The position numbers and the translations under genes are program-made. The notes under the pieces are model-generated. The model ran no database searches. It saw nothing but the letters and a program-made list of their open reading frames with translations, and was not told the DNA's origin. Positions 16,845-24,941 of a stretch of 64,000 nt of DNA are shown piece after piece; position 1 is the first letter of the stretch, and every line of letters starts with the position of its first letter. The DNA comes from Yinghuangia soli (lineage in GTDB: Bacteria > Actinomycetota > Actinomycetes > Streptomycetales > Streptomycetaceae). The DNA is taken from positions 293,213 to 357,212 of the forward strand of contig NZ_JAKFHA010000005.1 of NCBI RefSeq assembly GCF_021502675.1. Reading direction: 5' to 3'.

Positions 16845-18641
16845 ATGACGAGCGAGCAGCGCACCGGCGAGAACTCCGCGGACCGCACGTTCACCCCGCC
16901 GCGGACGTCCCGGCACCACTACGACGTTTTGGTTGTCGGCTCGGGATTCGGCGGATCGGTCAGCGCGTTGCGGCTGACCGAGAAGGGATACCGGGTCGGT
17001 GTCCTGGAAGCGGGCCGCCGCTATTCCGATGCCGACCTCCCGCGCACCTCATGGGACCTGCGCAATTACCTGTGGGCGCCCTGGCTCGGGATGTTCGGAA
17101 TCCAGCGCATCCATGTGCTCAAGGACGTCGTGGTGCTGGCCGGTGCGGGTGTCGGCGGTGGCTCGCTCAACTACGCCAACACGCTCTACGAACCGCCCGC
17201 GCCGTTCTTCCGCGACCGGCAGTGGGGGCATATCACCGACTGGCAAGAGGAATTGTCGCCCTTCTACGCCCAGGCCCGGCGGATGCTCGGCGTCGTCGTC
17301 AATCCGCACATGACGCCCGCCGACGAGCACATGAAGGCGGTCGCCGAGGAGATGGGCAAGGGGGATACCTTCCACCTCGCCCCGGTCGCCGTGCTGTTCC
17401 CGCGGGAGGGAGAACGCCCAGGTCAGCAGGTCGACGACCCGTTCTTCGGCGGCGCCGGACCGCGGCGTACCACCTGCACGCAGTGCGGCTCGTGCATGAC
17501 CGGGTGCCGTGTCGGAGCCAAGAACACCCTGTTGAAGAACTACCTCCACCTCGCGGAGCGCGCGGGCGCGGAAGTGCACGCCGAGCGCACGGTCCGGCGC
17601 GTACGTCCGCTCGCAGGCGGGGGGTACGCCGTCGAGACTGTGCACACCGGCGCGCGGACAGGGCGCACTGCGCGGCGCACACTGCGGACCTGGACCGCCG
17701 ACCAGGTCGTGTTCGCGGCCGGCACTCTCGGCACCCAGCGGCTCCTGCACCGGATGGCCGACGAGGGCACCCTGCCGCGGCTCTCCGGCCGCCTCGGCGA
17801 ACTCACCCGCACCAACTCCGAGGCCCTCATCGGCGCCGCGGCGCTGAAGACGGGCGTCGTGGACGCCACCGCGGGGGTGGCCATCACCTCGTCCTGGCAC
17901 CCGGACGAGAACACCCACATCGAGCCGGTCCGCTACGGCAAGGGCTCCAACGCGATGGGCCTGCTGCAGACCCTCCTGACGGACGGCGACCGCCCGCGGC
18001 TGCGCCAGTTCTTCGGCCAGTTGGCCCGCGACCCGCGCAAGGCCCGCATGCTCAGCGTCCGCAACTGGTCCGAGCGCACGATCATCGCGCTCGTCATGCA
18101 GTCGCTGGACAACTCGCTGACCGTCTACCGCAAGAAGGGCCTGCTCGGCCGTACCAAGATCACCACCCGGCAGGGCCACGGCGAGCCGAACCCGAACTGG
18201 ATCCCGGTCGGCCACGAGGCCATGGAACGCCTGGCCAAGCGCATCGACGGCATCCCGGGCGGGACTTTGGGCGATCTGTTCAACGTGCCGATGACCGCGC
18301 ACATCCTGGGCGGGTGCGTGATCGGCGACTCGCCGGAGACAGGTGTGGTCGACCCGTACCACCGGGTGTACGGCCACCCGGGGCTGCACGTTCTCGATGG
18401 CGCCGCGGTGAGTGCGAACCTGGGGGTGAACCCGTCGCTGACCATCACCGCGCAGGCCGAGCGCGCTGTCGCGCTGTGGCCCAACAAGGGCGAGCTGGAC
18501 ATGCGGCCGGACCTCGGGGAGCCGTACCGGCGTATCGCGTACGTCGAGCCGAGGACTCCGGCGGTCCCGGCCGATGCGCCGGGGGCGCTGCGGCTGCCGA
18601 TCGTGGAGATCAAGGGAGGCCGGCCGAGCGGCACGGCGTGA
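16845..18641 (+). CDS. GMC-family FAD-dependent oxidoreductase (cholesterol-oxidase-like)
   Basis: A 598-residue flavoprotein. The ADP-binding Rossmann motif is VVGSGFGG (30-37), and the FAD-proximal motif GAGVGGGSLNYANTLY sits near residue 100. A ferredoxin-like cysteine cluster TCTQCGSCMTGCRVGAKN lies near 209-226. The C-terminal block AHILGGCVIG, then DGAAVSANLGVNPSLT is typical of the cholesterol oxidase/GMC branch. It oxidises an alcohol or sterol-like substrate; the true substrate is unknown. It is divergent from the terpene synthase, so an oxidation of the terpene product is possible but not shown. Confidence 0.9.
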   Translation: MTSEQRTGENSADRTFTPPRTSRHHYDVLVVGSGFGGSVSALRLTEKGYRVGVLEAGRRYSDADLPRTSWDLRNYLWAPWLGMFGIQRIHVLKDVVVLAGAGVGGGSLNYANTLYEPPAPFFRDRQWGHITDWQEELSPFYAQARRMLGVVVNPHMTPADEHMKAVAEEMGKGDTFHLAPVAVLFPREGERPGQQVDDPFFGGAGPRRTTCTQCGSCMTGCRVGAKNTLLKNYLHLAERAGAEVHAERTVRRVRPLAGGGYAVETVHTGARTGRTARRTLRTWTADQVVFAAGTLGTQRLLHRMADEGTLPRLSGRLGELTRTNSEALIGAAALKTGVVDATAGVAITSSWHPDENTHIEPVRYGKGSNAMGLLQTLLTDGDRPRLRQFFGQLARDPRKARMLSVRNWSERTIIALVMQSLDNSLTVYRKKGLLGRTKITTRQGHGEPNPNWIPVGHEAMERLAKRIDGIPGGTLGDLFNVPMTAHILGGCVIGDSPETGVVDPYHRVYGHPGLHVLDGAAVSANLGVNPSLTITAQAERAVALWPNKGELDMRPDLGEPYRRIAYVEPRTPAVPADAPGALRLPIVEIKGGRPSGTA

Positions 18642-18729
18642 CGGGTGGCGCGCGGCGGGCGCCTGCCCTCGCGCGGGGCCGGTCAGGGGACAGTGGAGTG
18701 CGCCGCGGGCGGTGTGGTGAGATACCCCG

Positions 18730-20370
18730 ATGAGTACTAAGGGTGTTAGTGAGGCGGCGGCCGCGGACGGCGAGGCCGACGCGGCGGAGACCCCCGCCGC
18801 TCCTGCCGCGGGCGGCGTCCCCGCGCCCTTCGTGCCCGGCCGCTGGGGCCTCCTGCTCGCGCTGCTCGGCGGCGTCCTGCTCTTCGCCTCGTTCGAGCCG
18901 GTCGACCTGTGGCCGCTCGCGTTCGTCGGCCCCGCCCTGCTGATCGTGGCCCTCAAGGGACGCCGTCCCGCGGTCGCCTTCCGCTACGGCTTCGTCTTCG
19001 GCCTCGCCCTCTTCGCCCCGCTCGTGCTGTGGCTCGCGAACCTGGGGTGGCTGCCGTGGGTGGCCCTCACCCTCGCCGAGTCCGCCCTCTTCGGCCTGCT
19101 CACCATGCCCGTCCCCGCCCTCCTGCGCCGCAAGGCGTGGCCGGTGTGGATCGCCGCGTGGTGGATCGCCGTCGAGGCGATCCGCGGCCGCGAGCCGCTC
19201 GGCGGCTTCCCCTGGGGACGCCTCGCCTTCAGCCAGGCCGACTCGCCCGCCCTCGGCTGGGCGACCGTCGCCGGGGCACCCGGCCTCAGCCTGGTCGTCG
19301 TGCTCGTCCCGGTCGCCCTCGCGTGGCTGGTCCTCACCGCCCGCAAGAGCCCGCTGCCCGCGGTCGCGGCCCTGGTCGGCTCGCTCGCCGTGGTCGGCGC
19401 CGGCCCGCTGCTCCTGCCCGACGCCACCGGCGGCGGCCCGACCACCACCGTCGCCGCCGTCCAGGGCAACGTCCCGCGCGCCCGCAACCTCGAAGAGCAG
19501 ACCCGGGTCCGCAACGTCACCGAGAACCACGTCAAGGCCACCCTGCAGCTGGCCGCCGACATCAAGGCCGGCAAGGTCCCCAAGCCCGAGCTGGTCATGT
19601 GGCCGGAGAACGCCACCGACTCCGACCCGCGCGAGGACCCGTACCTCGGCGCCCTCGTCCGCCAGGCCGTCGACGCGGTCGGCGTCCCGGTCCTGGTCGG
19701 CGCGATCCTGGACGGCGGCCCCGACGGCCGTCCGTACAACGCGGGTCTGATGTGGCGGCCGAGCACCGACCCGCAGCCGGGCCCGGGGGAGTGGTACGCC
19801 AAGCGCCACCTCGTGCCGTTCGGCGAGTACATCCCGATGCGCGACGTCCTCGGCGGCCTGGGCGACCTGCAGCTCATCCCGCGCGACTTCGAGCCCGGCC
19901 AGGACGACCCGGTCCTGTTCCGCACCGGCCCGATCGTGCTCGCCGACACCATTTGCTACGAGGTCGGGTACGACGGCAACGTCCGCAGCACGGTCACCCC
20001 GGGCGCCAACCTCATGGTCATCCAGACCAACAACGCGACGTACGAGCGAGGCGTGAGCTTCGGCCAGTCCGAGCAGCAGCTCGACATGGCCCGCATCCGC
20101 GCCGTCGAGCACAACCGCGCCACCGTCGTCGTCTCCACGGTCGGCATCAGCGCGGTCGTCGCCCCGGACGGCGCGATCATGTCGCGCACCGGCTTGTGGG
20201 AACCCGGCGTCCTGGTCGAGACCGTCCCACTGCGCGCCGGCACCACCCTCGCCGACCGGGTCGGCTACTGGCCCGAGCTGGCCGTCTGCCTGATCGCCCT
20301 GTACGGCGTGCTCGCCTGCGTCGACTGGCAGCGCACCGCAGCCCGGCTGCGCCGCCGCAAGGCCTCCTGA
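18730..20370 (+). CDS. lnt: Apolipoprotein N-acyltransferase
   Basis: A 546-residue protein with about six N-terminal membrane helices (about 37-230), a C-terminal nitrilase-type catalytic domain (about 240-505) and a final helix. The Glu-Lys-Cys triad is visible in MWPENATD, YAKRHLVPFGEYIP and DTICYEVGYD. Lnt adds the third acyl chain to lipoproteins. Lgt, the first enzyme of that pathway, is encoded 6 kb away at 25959-26870. The usual streptomycete partner, a dolichol-phosphate mannose synthase, is not next to it. Confidence 0.95.
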   Translation: MSTKGVSEAAAADGEADAAETPAAPAAGGVPAPFVPGRWGLLLALLGGVLLFASFEPVDLWPLAFVGPALLIVALKGRRPAVAFRYGFVFGLALFAPLVLWLANLGWLPWVALTLAESALFGLLTMPVPALLRRKAWPVWIAAWWIAVEAIRGREPLGGFPWGRLAFSQADSPALGWATVAGAPGLSLVVVLVPVALAWLVLTARKSPLPAVAALVGSLAVVGAGPLLLPDATGGGPTTTVAAVQGNVPRARNLEEQTRVRNVTENHVKATLQLAADIKAGKVPKPELVMWPENATDSDPREDPYLGALVRQAVDAVGVPVLVGAILDGGPDGRPYNAGLMWRPSTDPQPGPGEWYAKRHLVPFGEYIPMRDVLGGLGDLQLIPRDFEPGQDDPVLFRTGPIVLADTICYEVGYDGNVRSTVTPGANLMVIQTNNATYERGVSFGQSEQQLDMARIRAVEHNRATVVVSTVGISAVVAPDGAIMSRTGLWEPGVLVETVPLRAGTTLADRVGYWPELAVCLIALYGVLACVDWQRTAARLRRRKAS

Positions 20371-20519
20371 CCTGGCCCGCCCCTTCGAGGGGTACGGCAG
20401 CAACGGGCCCGAACTCCGTTACGGAACTGCCTCGGTCCTGCGTGTCGGCGCGGGCGGATAGCGTCCCGCCCCATCGATCAAGAACGACCGCCGACAGCCG
20501 GCGACGGAAGGACGAGCAC

Positions 20520-20936
20520 ATGGGCGCCTGGGGCTTCGGACCCTTCGAGAACGACAGCGCACTCGACTTCGCCGGCGACCTCGGCGACCTGCCGCCGGAG
20601 AGCGTCGTCCCGGCCCTGGCCGCCGCCATGCGCGACGCCGCCACGTCCGACGAGTACCTCGAAGTGGACGACATCGGCAACGCACTCGCCGCCGCCTGCC
20701 TCGTGGCCGGCCGCGTCGACCCCTCGGTCATGACCGACCCCAACGGCAAGGACCACCTGGAGACGCTCGCATTCGAAGCCGACCCGGAACTGCGCCGCCT
20801 CGCCCGCGCCGCCTTCGCCCGCGCCTTCATGCCGCACGACAACGAGTGGTACGACCTCTGGGACGAGGCCGAGGCTCTGGACAAGGTCCGCGCAGCCCAC
20901 GAGCCCTACCTCCTCGCCCTCGGCCCCGCAGACTGA
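20520..20936 (+). CDS. DUF4259-type small cytoplasmic protein
   Basis: A 138-residue acidic protein opening MGAWGFGPFENDSALDF, the hallmark of the DUF4259 family (function unknown). GGAAGG lies 8 bases upstream of the ATG. It is soluble with no membrane segment. It sits alone between lnt and a small membrane protein on the same strand, about 150 and 95 bases away, so it may be transcribed separately. Confidence 0.85.
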   Translation: MGAWGFGPFENDSALDFAGDLGDLPPESVVPALAAAMRDAATSDEYLEVDDIGNALAAACLVAGRVDPSVMTDPNGKDHLETLAFEADPELRRLARAAFARAFMPHDNEWYDLWDEAEALDKVRAAHEPYLLALGPAD

Positions 20937-21031
20937 CCGCAGCGCGCCCGGGTCTGGTATTCGCGCCACTCCGGCGGGACGCTGGAACTCGTCAGCTCCG
21001 TCCACGAGTTCGTGTCTCCAGGAGGCGCGCC

Positions 21032-21382
21032 GTGTTCGTCGCCACCGTGCTTGTCTCGGCACTCCTCGCCGCCGCACTCACCGCCTCCGCGCTGCTCAAG
21101 ATGAGCCACAAGCGCGACATCGTGCAGCAGTACGCCGCCCTCGGCGTCCCCGAGGACAAGCTCGACTACCTGGCCGTCCTCCTCCTCGCGGGCGCGGGCG
21201 GCCTCGTCATCGGCCTGTTCTGGTGGCCCCTGGGAGTAGCCGCCGCGATCGGCGTGATCCTGTACTTCCTGGGCGCCGTCGCGTTCCACGTCCGCGCCCG
21301 CGAACTCAAGACCGCCCCGGCGCCCGTCGTGCTGGCCCTGGTGGCCCTTGCCGCCCTCATCCTGCGGCTGACGACCCGCTGA
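21032..21382 (+). CDS. DoxX-like small membrane protein
   Basis: A 116-residue protein of four transmembrane helices, starting at GTG 21032 with AGGAGG 6 bases upstream. The KMSHKRDIVQQYAALGVPED segment between helices 1 and 2 is typical of DoxX-like proteins. Function is unknown; the family is variously linked to redox processes. It converges with the oxygenase gene at 21401, leaving only 18 bases and no recognisable terminator. Confidence 0.85.
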   Translation: MFVATVLVSALLAAALTASALLKMSHKRDIVQQYAALGVPEDKLDYLAVLLLAGAGGLVIGLFWWPLGVAAAIGVILYFLGAVAFHVRARELKTAPAPVVLALVALAALILRLTTR

Positions 21383-21400
21383 GCGACCGCAGCCGCGGCG

Positions 21401-22180
21401 TCAGGGCCACGAAACCGGGGGCACCAGATCGGTATCGCTCACCGTGTACGTCAGCTCGGGGTAGACGAAGTCCGCCTCGTCGTTCTCCCGGCGGCGCAGC
21501 CGGTAGAACTCCCGCTGCTGCTCCTCATCGGCCGATACCAGGGGCGCGCCCTGGGGAAGATACGGCTGCCCGTCGCGGAACCGGACGACGGTCTTCGAGG
21601 TCCGGAACGTCACGCCCAGCCAAGGGTTGTCCGCCGTATCGAGCGCCGACGCGTCGAACAGAATCCTGTGTGTCATACGGCGATTCGCGTCCACCGAGAA
21701 CGCGACGACGCTGTTGTGCGCGAGCGGCACTTCGAGCTTCTCGCCCGACTCTTTCGCGGCGAAGACCAGCTTCCGCGACGGGCCCGCGTCGGCGTCCTGG
21801 TAGCAGGAGAAGACGGCGACGTACGACCCGTCGGCCAGATCGAGTGCCTGGTCGGAATGGCCGCCCATGGTCCGGTAGGCGTTCGTGTAGCCCTCGATCA
21901 GCGCATTGTCGAAGGCGGCCGAAATCCCCGCCCGTTCTTGGACCTTCCGCGCAAGGCGCTCATGCACCGCGCGGAAGCACTGTGCGGGATTGCCGTACCG
22001 GGTGGTGGTCCGGACGAGGGGGACGCCGCCCGCCTCGTCGACCTTGGTCAGCACGGCCCCGCGCCGCCCTTTTCCCAAGTCCTCCCAGCGCACCGACGCG
22101 GACAGTTCCGCGTACAGATCGTCCTCGGCCGGCACCCCAGCCAGGATGATCTCGTCCGCGAGCCTAGCCCCGGGGCGCAA
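21401..22180 (-). CDS. AlkB-like Fe(II)/2-oxoglutarate oxygenase A
   Basis: A 259-residue protein whose core shows the AlkB-type ligand layout. There is an N-x-Y before the iron motif (TNAYRTMGG), then H108-x-D110 (GGHSDQALDL). The distal histidine is H171 (RMTHRILF) and a 2-oxoglutarate-binding arginine candidate is R193 (WLGVTFRTSKT). The TTG start overlaps the end of the upstream oxygenase gene by 17 bases and has GGGGA 5 bases before it; a GTG further in is the alternative. Codon G+C is visibly lower than in flanking genes. AlkB relatives demethylate nucleic acids or proteins, or hydroxylate small molecules. Domain assignment is by motif; the substrate is not predictable. Confidence 0.65.
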   Translation of the reverse strand: MRPGARLADEIILAGVPAEDDLYAELSASVRWEDLGKGRRGAVLTKVDEAGGVPLVRTTTRYGNPAQCFRAVHERLARKVQERAGISAAFDNALIEGYTNAYRTMGGHSDQALDLADGSYVAVFSCYQDADAGPSRKLVFAAKESGEKLEVPLAHNSVVAFSVDANRRMTHRILFDASALDTADNPWLGVTFRTSKTVVRFRDGQPYLPQGAPLVSADEEQQREFYRLRRRENDEADFVYPELTYTVSDTDLVPPVSWP

Positions 22181-23393
22181 CGTAGTCCCCGGAGTTCATG
22201 CTGAAGCGAAATCTGTCGCCGTAGTCGATGAACGACGCGGTCCTGTTCTCCTCGGCGTACAGCCGGCGCAGCTCGTCCATGCCGGCTTCCGTGGGCGGCT
22301 CCAACGCCACCAGGCCCGAGGCCGCCTTGAGGAACGTACGACCGTCCCTGTGGACGGCCTCTGTGCTCGAACAACGTACGACGTAGCCCAGGCGGGTCGG
22401 GAGGGCCTCGGGATCCAGTCCCGAGGGCCGGACTTCGTGCGTGTACAGGCGGTTGGTGGACAGCGGCATGAAGAACACAGAGCCAGGATGGAGCGTCACA
22501 CCGAACTGCTCAGGAAGCCCGCGCACATCCTGCCCCTCTGCCGACTCCTTGAGCCGAAAGCGCAGCCGCGTCAGCGCACTGGCACCCTTCAAGCCAAGGT
22601 CGAACGGGCCCTCAGCCAACGGCTGCAGATGGTCGAGCCGGTCGTAGAACGTACAGAAGGCCATGATCCCGTCGGCGGGCATGTCCTTGGTCTTGTCGGC
22701 GTGGGCCGAGATCCGCGCCTTGGACTGCTTGCGCTCAGCCGTGGCAAGGGTGTTGTGGTAGATCTGCGCAAGGACATGGTTCAGCGGCGCCTGCCCCTGG
22801 AACACGGCCGCGGCCTCACGATTGAGCGCCCCGACGATGTCCGCATCGGTTGCTCCGAAGCCCTCGGTCGGCCCTGAGAGATTCGTCGAACACCGAAGCA
22901 GCCGGAAGTGCAGCTCGTCGCCGTTCCTGCTGACCGGTGTCAGATAGATCCCGCTGCGATGTGCCGTACCCGGCTTCGTGGACTCCGTCAGAGCCTGGAA
23001 CACGTGCTCCGCACGAATCCGCCCGAAGTGGTCATCGGCGGGTTCGAAGAAGCGGGGGTAGTACACCCCGACACCGTGGACGCGCAGAGGAACCCGGCCG
23101 CGACCGACGACAGCCCAAGGCTCACCGCCGTCCTCGCGATAGCCATCCGACAACTCGCGGACCACGAATACCCGGGCGGCGCCGTGCAGTCGGCTGCGGT
23201 CGATCGCAGAAACGTCGCCGCACAGGTACACGGTCTTCTGCGTCAGGTCATACGCACCCGAGGCAAGATCCTCCGGCGTGATCACCGATCCGAAGAAGTC
23301 TGCCGCCAGGCCGTCGCCGTGCACTGCCGACGGTGCCACCAGGACGTGGCAGGCATCCTCGATACGGGCCTCGGCCGTTTCCGGCACAGACAT
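22164..23393 (-). CDS. AlkB-like Fe(II)/2-oxoglutarate oxygenase B
   Basis: A 409-residue protein with an unassigned N-terminal half and a C-terminal double-stranded beta-helix oxygenase domain. Ligands are H231-x-D233 (ISAHADKTKDMP) and H319 (RLYTHEVRP), with R334 or R340 (TRLGYVVR) as 2-oxoglutarate contact. A conserved-looking block MAFCTFYDRL follows the first motif. The N-terminal region (LVAPSAVHGDGLAADFF) could be a separate module. ATG 23393 is chosen; an ATG at 23420 is equally open. It is translationally linked to oxygenase A and shares its motif order, so the pair may have arisen by duplication or act as a complex. Confidence 0.65.
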   Translation of the reverse strand: MSVPETAEARIEDACHVLVAPSAVHGDGLAADFFGSVITPEDLASGAYDLTQKTVYLCGDVSAIDRSRLHGAARVFVVRELSDGYREDGGEPWAVVGRGRVPLRVHGVGVYYPRFFEPADDHFGRIRAEHVFQALTESTKPGTAHRSGIYLTPVSRNGDELHFRLLRCSTNLSGPTEGFGATDADIVGALNREAAAVFQGQAPLNHVLAQIYHNTLATAERKQSKARISAHADKTKDMPADGIMAFCTFYDRLDHLQPLAEGPFDLGLKGASALTRLRFRLKESAEGQDVRGLPEQFGVTLHPGSVFFMPLSTNRLYTHEVRPSGLDPEALPTRLGYVVRCSSTEAVHRDGRTFLKAASGLVALEPPTEAGMDELRRLYAEENRTASFIDYGDRFRFSMNSGDYVAPRG

Positions 23394-23510
23394 ATTCGGA
23401 CGGTACCTTGCGCCCCGCATATTCAAGGGCCCTGCGGGGGCCTGCGCCCAGACGGTCGTCAGATCGGCCCGATGCTCACACGGCCTCCGAATACCCGACG
23501 ACGGCGCACC

Positions 23511-23960
23511 TCAGTAGCCATGCGGCGGCGCCGTATCCCGGGGTGCGGGCTCGCACCGCCTGCAATAGCAAGGCGGGTACGCCATGGTCGTCAGCAAGGG
23601 AAGTTCGCCGGCCCGGGTCAACCTCCTTTCCACGAGAGGGACTTCCTCGCCGCTCTCGGCGTCGACCCGGTACACCCGCATCGTCATCTCGCGTGGCGAC
23701 GGCCTCGCATTGCGACGGCTCGGCCGTCGCGGAGCAGTTTCGCTCGGCCCATCGTGCTCGACGGGCCGTTCGGAGACTGCTTTCCCAAGTTCGGCCGTGA
23801 GGGCGAGCATCACGGTGCGAGCCTGCGTCCGAGTGAGATGGAAGCAGTCCCAGCCGGCTTCGGCGACAGAGCCGTGATGACCGTCGAGCGCGATCTCGAT
23901 TGGTCGGTCCGGGTCTCCGGTGGGTTTGACGCGCACAGCCTGAGGCCGCTTCTTGTGCAT
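23511..23960 (-). CDS. Small basic protein of unknown function with C-terminal Cys motif
   Basis: A 149-residue protein starting at ATG 23960 with GGGAG 7 bases upstream. The N-terminal half (KPTGDPDRPIEIALDG, HLTRTQARTVMLALTAELG) looks like a small alpha/beta fold. A basic linker (RRPSRRNARPSPRE) follows, then a C-terminal CYCRRC that could bind a metal. No family was recognised. It is the first gene of a minus-strand run ending in the two oxygenases and is divergent from the HutC-type regulator, with an operator dyad in front of it, so it is probably repressed by that regulator. Confidence 0.6.
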   Translation of the reverse strand: MHKKRPQAVRVKPTGDPDRPIEIALDGHHGSVAEAGWDCFHLTRTQARTVMLALTAELGKAVSERPVEHDGPSETAPRRPSRRNARPSPREMTMRVYRVDAESGEEVPLVERRLTRAGELPLLTTMAYPPCYCRRCEPAPRDTAPPHGY

Positions 23961-24035
23961 CGCAGCTCCCGATGTCGGGCATGGCCAATCGCCGAAAGTC
24001 ACCTCTTGTGGCAGTGGGTGACCACCGATTTATAG

Positions 24036-24047
24036 TGTTCTAGAGCA
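24036..24047. promoter_or_regulatory. Operator dyad 1 for the HutC/GntR regulator
   Basis: TGTTCTAGAGCA, a near-perfect dyad around TCTAGA. It lies on the side of the minus-strand oxygenase run, next to a TATAAA-like sequence (minus strand, about 24034-24029) that could be its -10 element. The exact reverse complement recurs 42 bases away. Confidence 0.65.
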
Positions 24048-24077
24048 GTGAGCATCGTCAAGGCATTGTTCTGAAGT

Positions 24078-24089
24078 GCTCTAGAACAG
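24078..24089. promoter_or_regulatory. Operator dyad 2 for the HutC/GntR regulator
   Basis: TGCTCTAGAACA, the reverse complement of dyad 1, just upstream of the regulator's ribosome-binding site (AGGAG). Centre-to-centre spacing of about 42 bases is four helical turns, so two dimers would sit on one DNA face. This suggests autoregulation and joint control of both directions. Confidence 0.65.
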
Positions 24090-24097
24090 GAGTTGCT

Positions 24098-24832
24098 GTG
24101 ATCAGCCCCGAAGCCCTGCCGCCGTATCAGCGCATCGCCGCCGGAATCCGTGCGCGCATCGACCGCGGTGAACTCCGGCCCGGCGACCGCATTCCGTCGG
24201 TGCGCGAGATCATGGCCGACGAAGGCGTCTCGACAGCCACCGCGACGCGGGTCGCGGCCGTACTTCGCGCTGACGGCTACGCCCACTCCATCCCTGGCGT
24301 CGGCACCATCGTTGCCGTCCCCAAGAAGTCGACCAGCGGCCCCGACCGGCTGGCCCTGCTGCGCGCCACGGGCTCCGGATTCAGGTCCGGCGAGAACGTC
24401 GAGATCGTCGGCGCCGAACTCGCCGCAGCGCCGGCCGATGTCGCCGACGCGCTCGGTATGGACGAAGGCGCCGAAGTCGTACGGCGGCAAAGGCTCTACC
24501 GGGACGACGAGGGCGTCGTCACCGTCTCCACGTCATGGCTGCCGGGCGCCTTCGCCGACGCCGCTCCGGAACTACTCGTTGCCCAGCCACTACCGGCCAT
24601 GACCTTCGGCCTCGTCGAAGAACGAACCGGCCGCCGCGCTGCGCGCCGACGTGATGTCGTGGCAGTCCGCCCCGCCCCCGATGACGCGGCAGCCATCCTC
24701 GGCATCGCCCCGGGCGCAGCCGCTTTGACGATGACCAACCTCTACTGGGACCAACACGGCGACGCCACTGAGTACGCCGTCGACGTACTCGCTCCTGGGC
24801 GTGAACTCTCCGCCCATTACGACCTCGAGTAG
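24098..24832 (+). CDS. GntR-family (HutC subfamily) transcriptional regulator
   Basis: A 244-residue regulator with an N-terminal winged helix (about 10-70: YQRIAAGIRARIDRGELRPG, IPSVREIMADEGVSTATATR) and a C-terminal UTRA ligand-binding domain (about 90-242: GAEVVRRQRLYRDDEGVVTV, ATEYAVDVLAPG). The start is a GTG with AGGAG 8 bases upstream. It is divergent from the minus-strand run of three genes. The two TCTAGA-centred dyads between them are its probable operators. The effector is unknown. Confidence 0.9.
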   Translation: MISPEALPPYQRIAAGIRARIDRGELRPGDRIPSVREIMADEGVSTATATRVAAVLRADGYAHSIPGVGTIVAVPKKSTSGPDRLALLRATGSGFRSGENVEIVGAELAAAPADVADALGMDEGAEVVRRQRLYRDDEGVVTVSTSWLPGAFADAAPELLVAQPLPAMTFGLVEERTGRRAARRRDVVAVRPAPDDAAAILGIAPGAAALTMTNLYWDQHGDATEYAVDVLAPGRELSAHYDLE

Positions 24833-24941
24833 GCCGCCCCGCCCGAGAATGAACCGTGGCGATGGTTCCCGCGGGGGACTGGCGTCCCTGTGAGCGCGGA
24901 TGCACGGCCATCAACGTCTCGGCATGCCACGGGAGCTGGTC

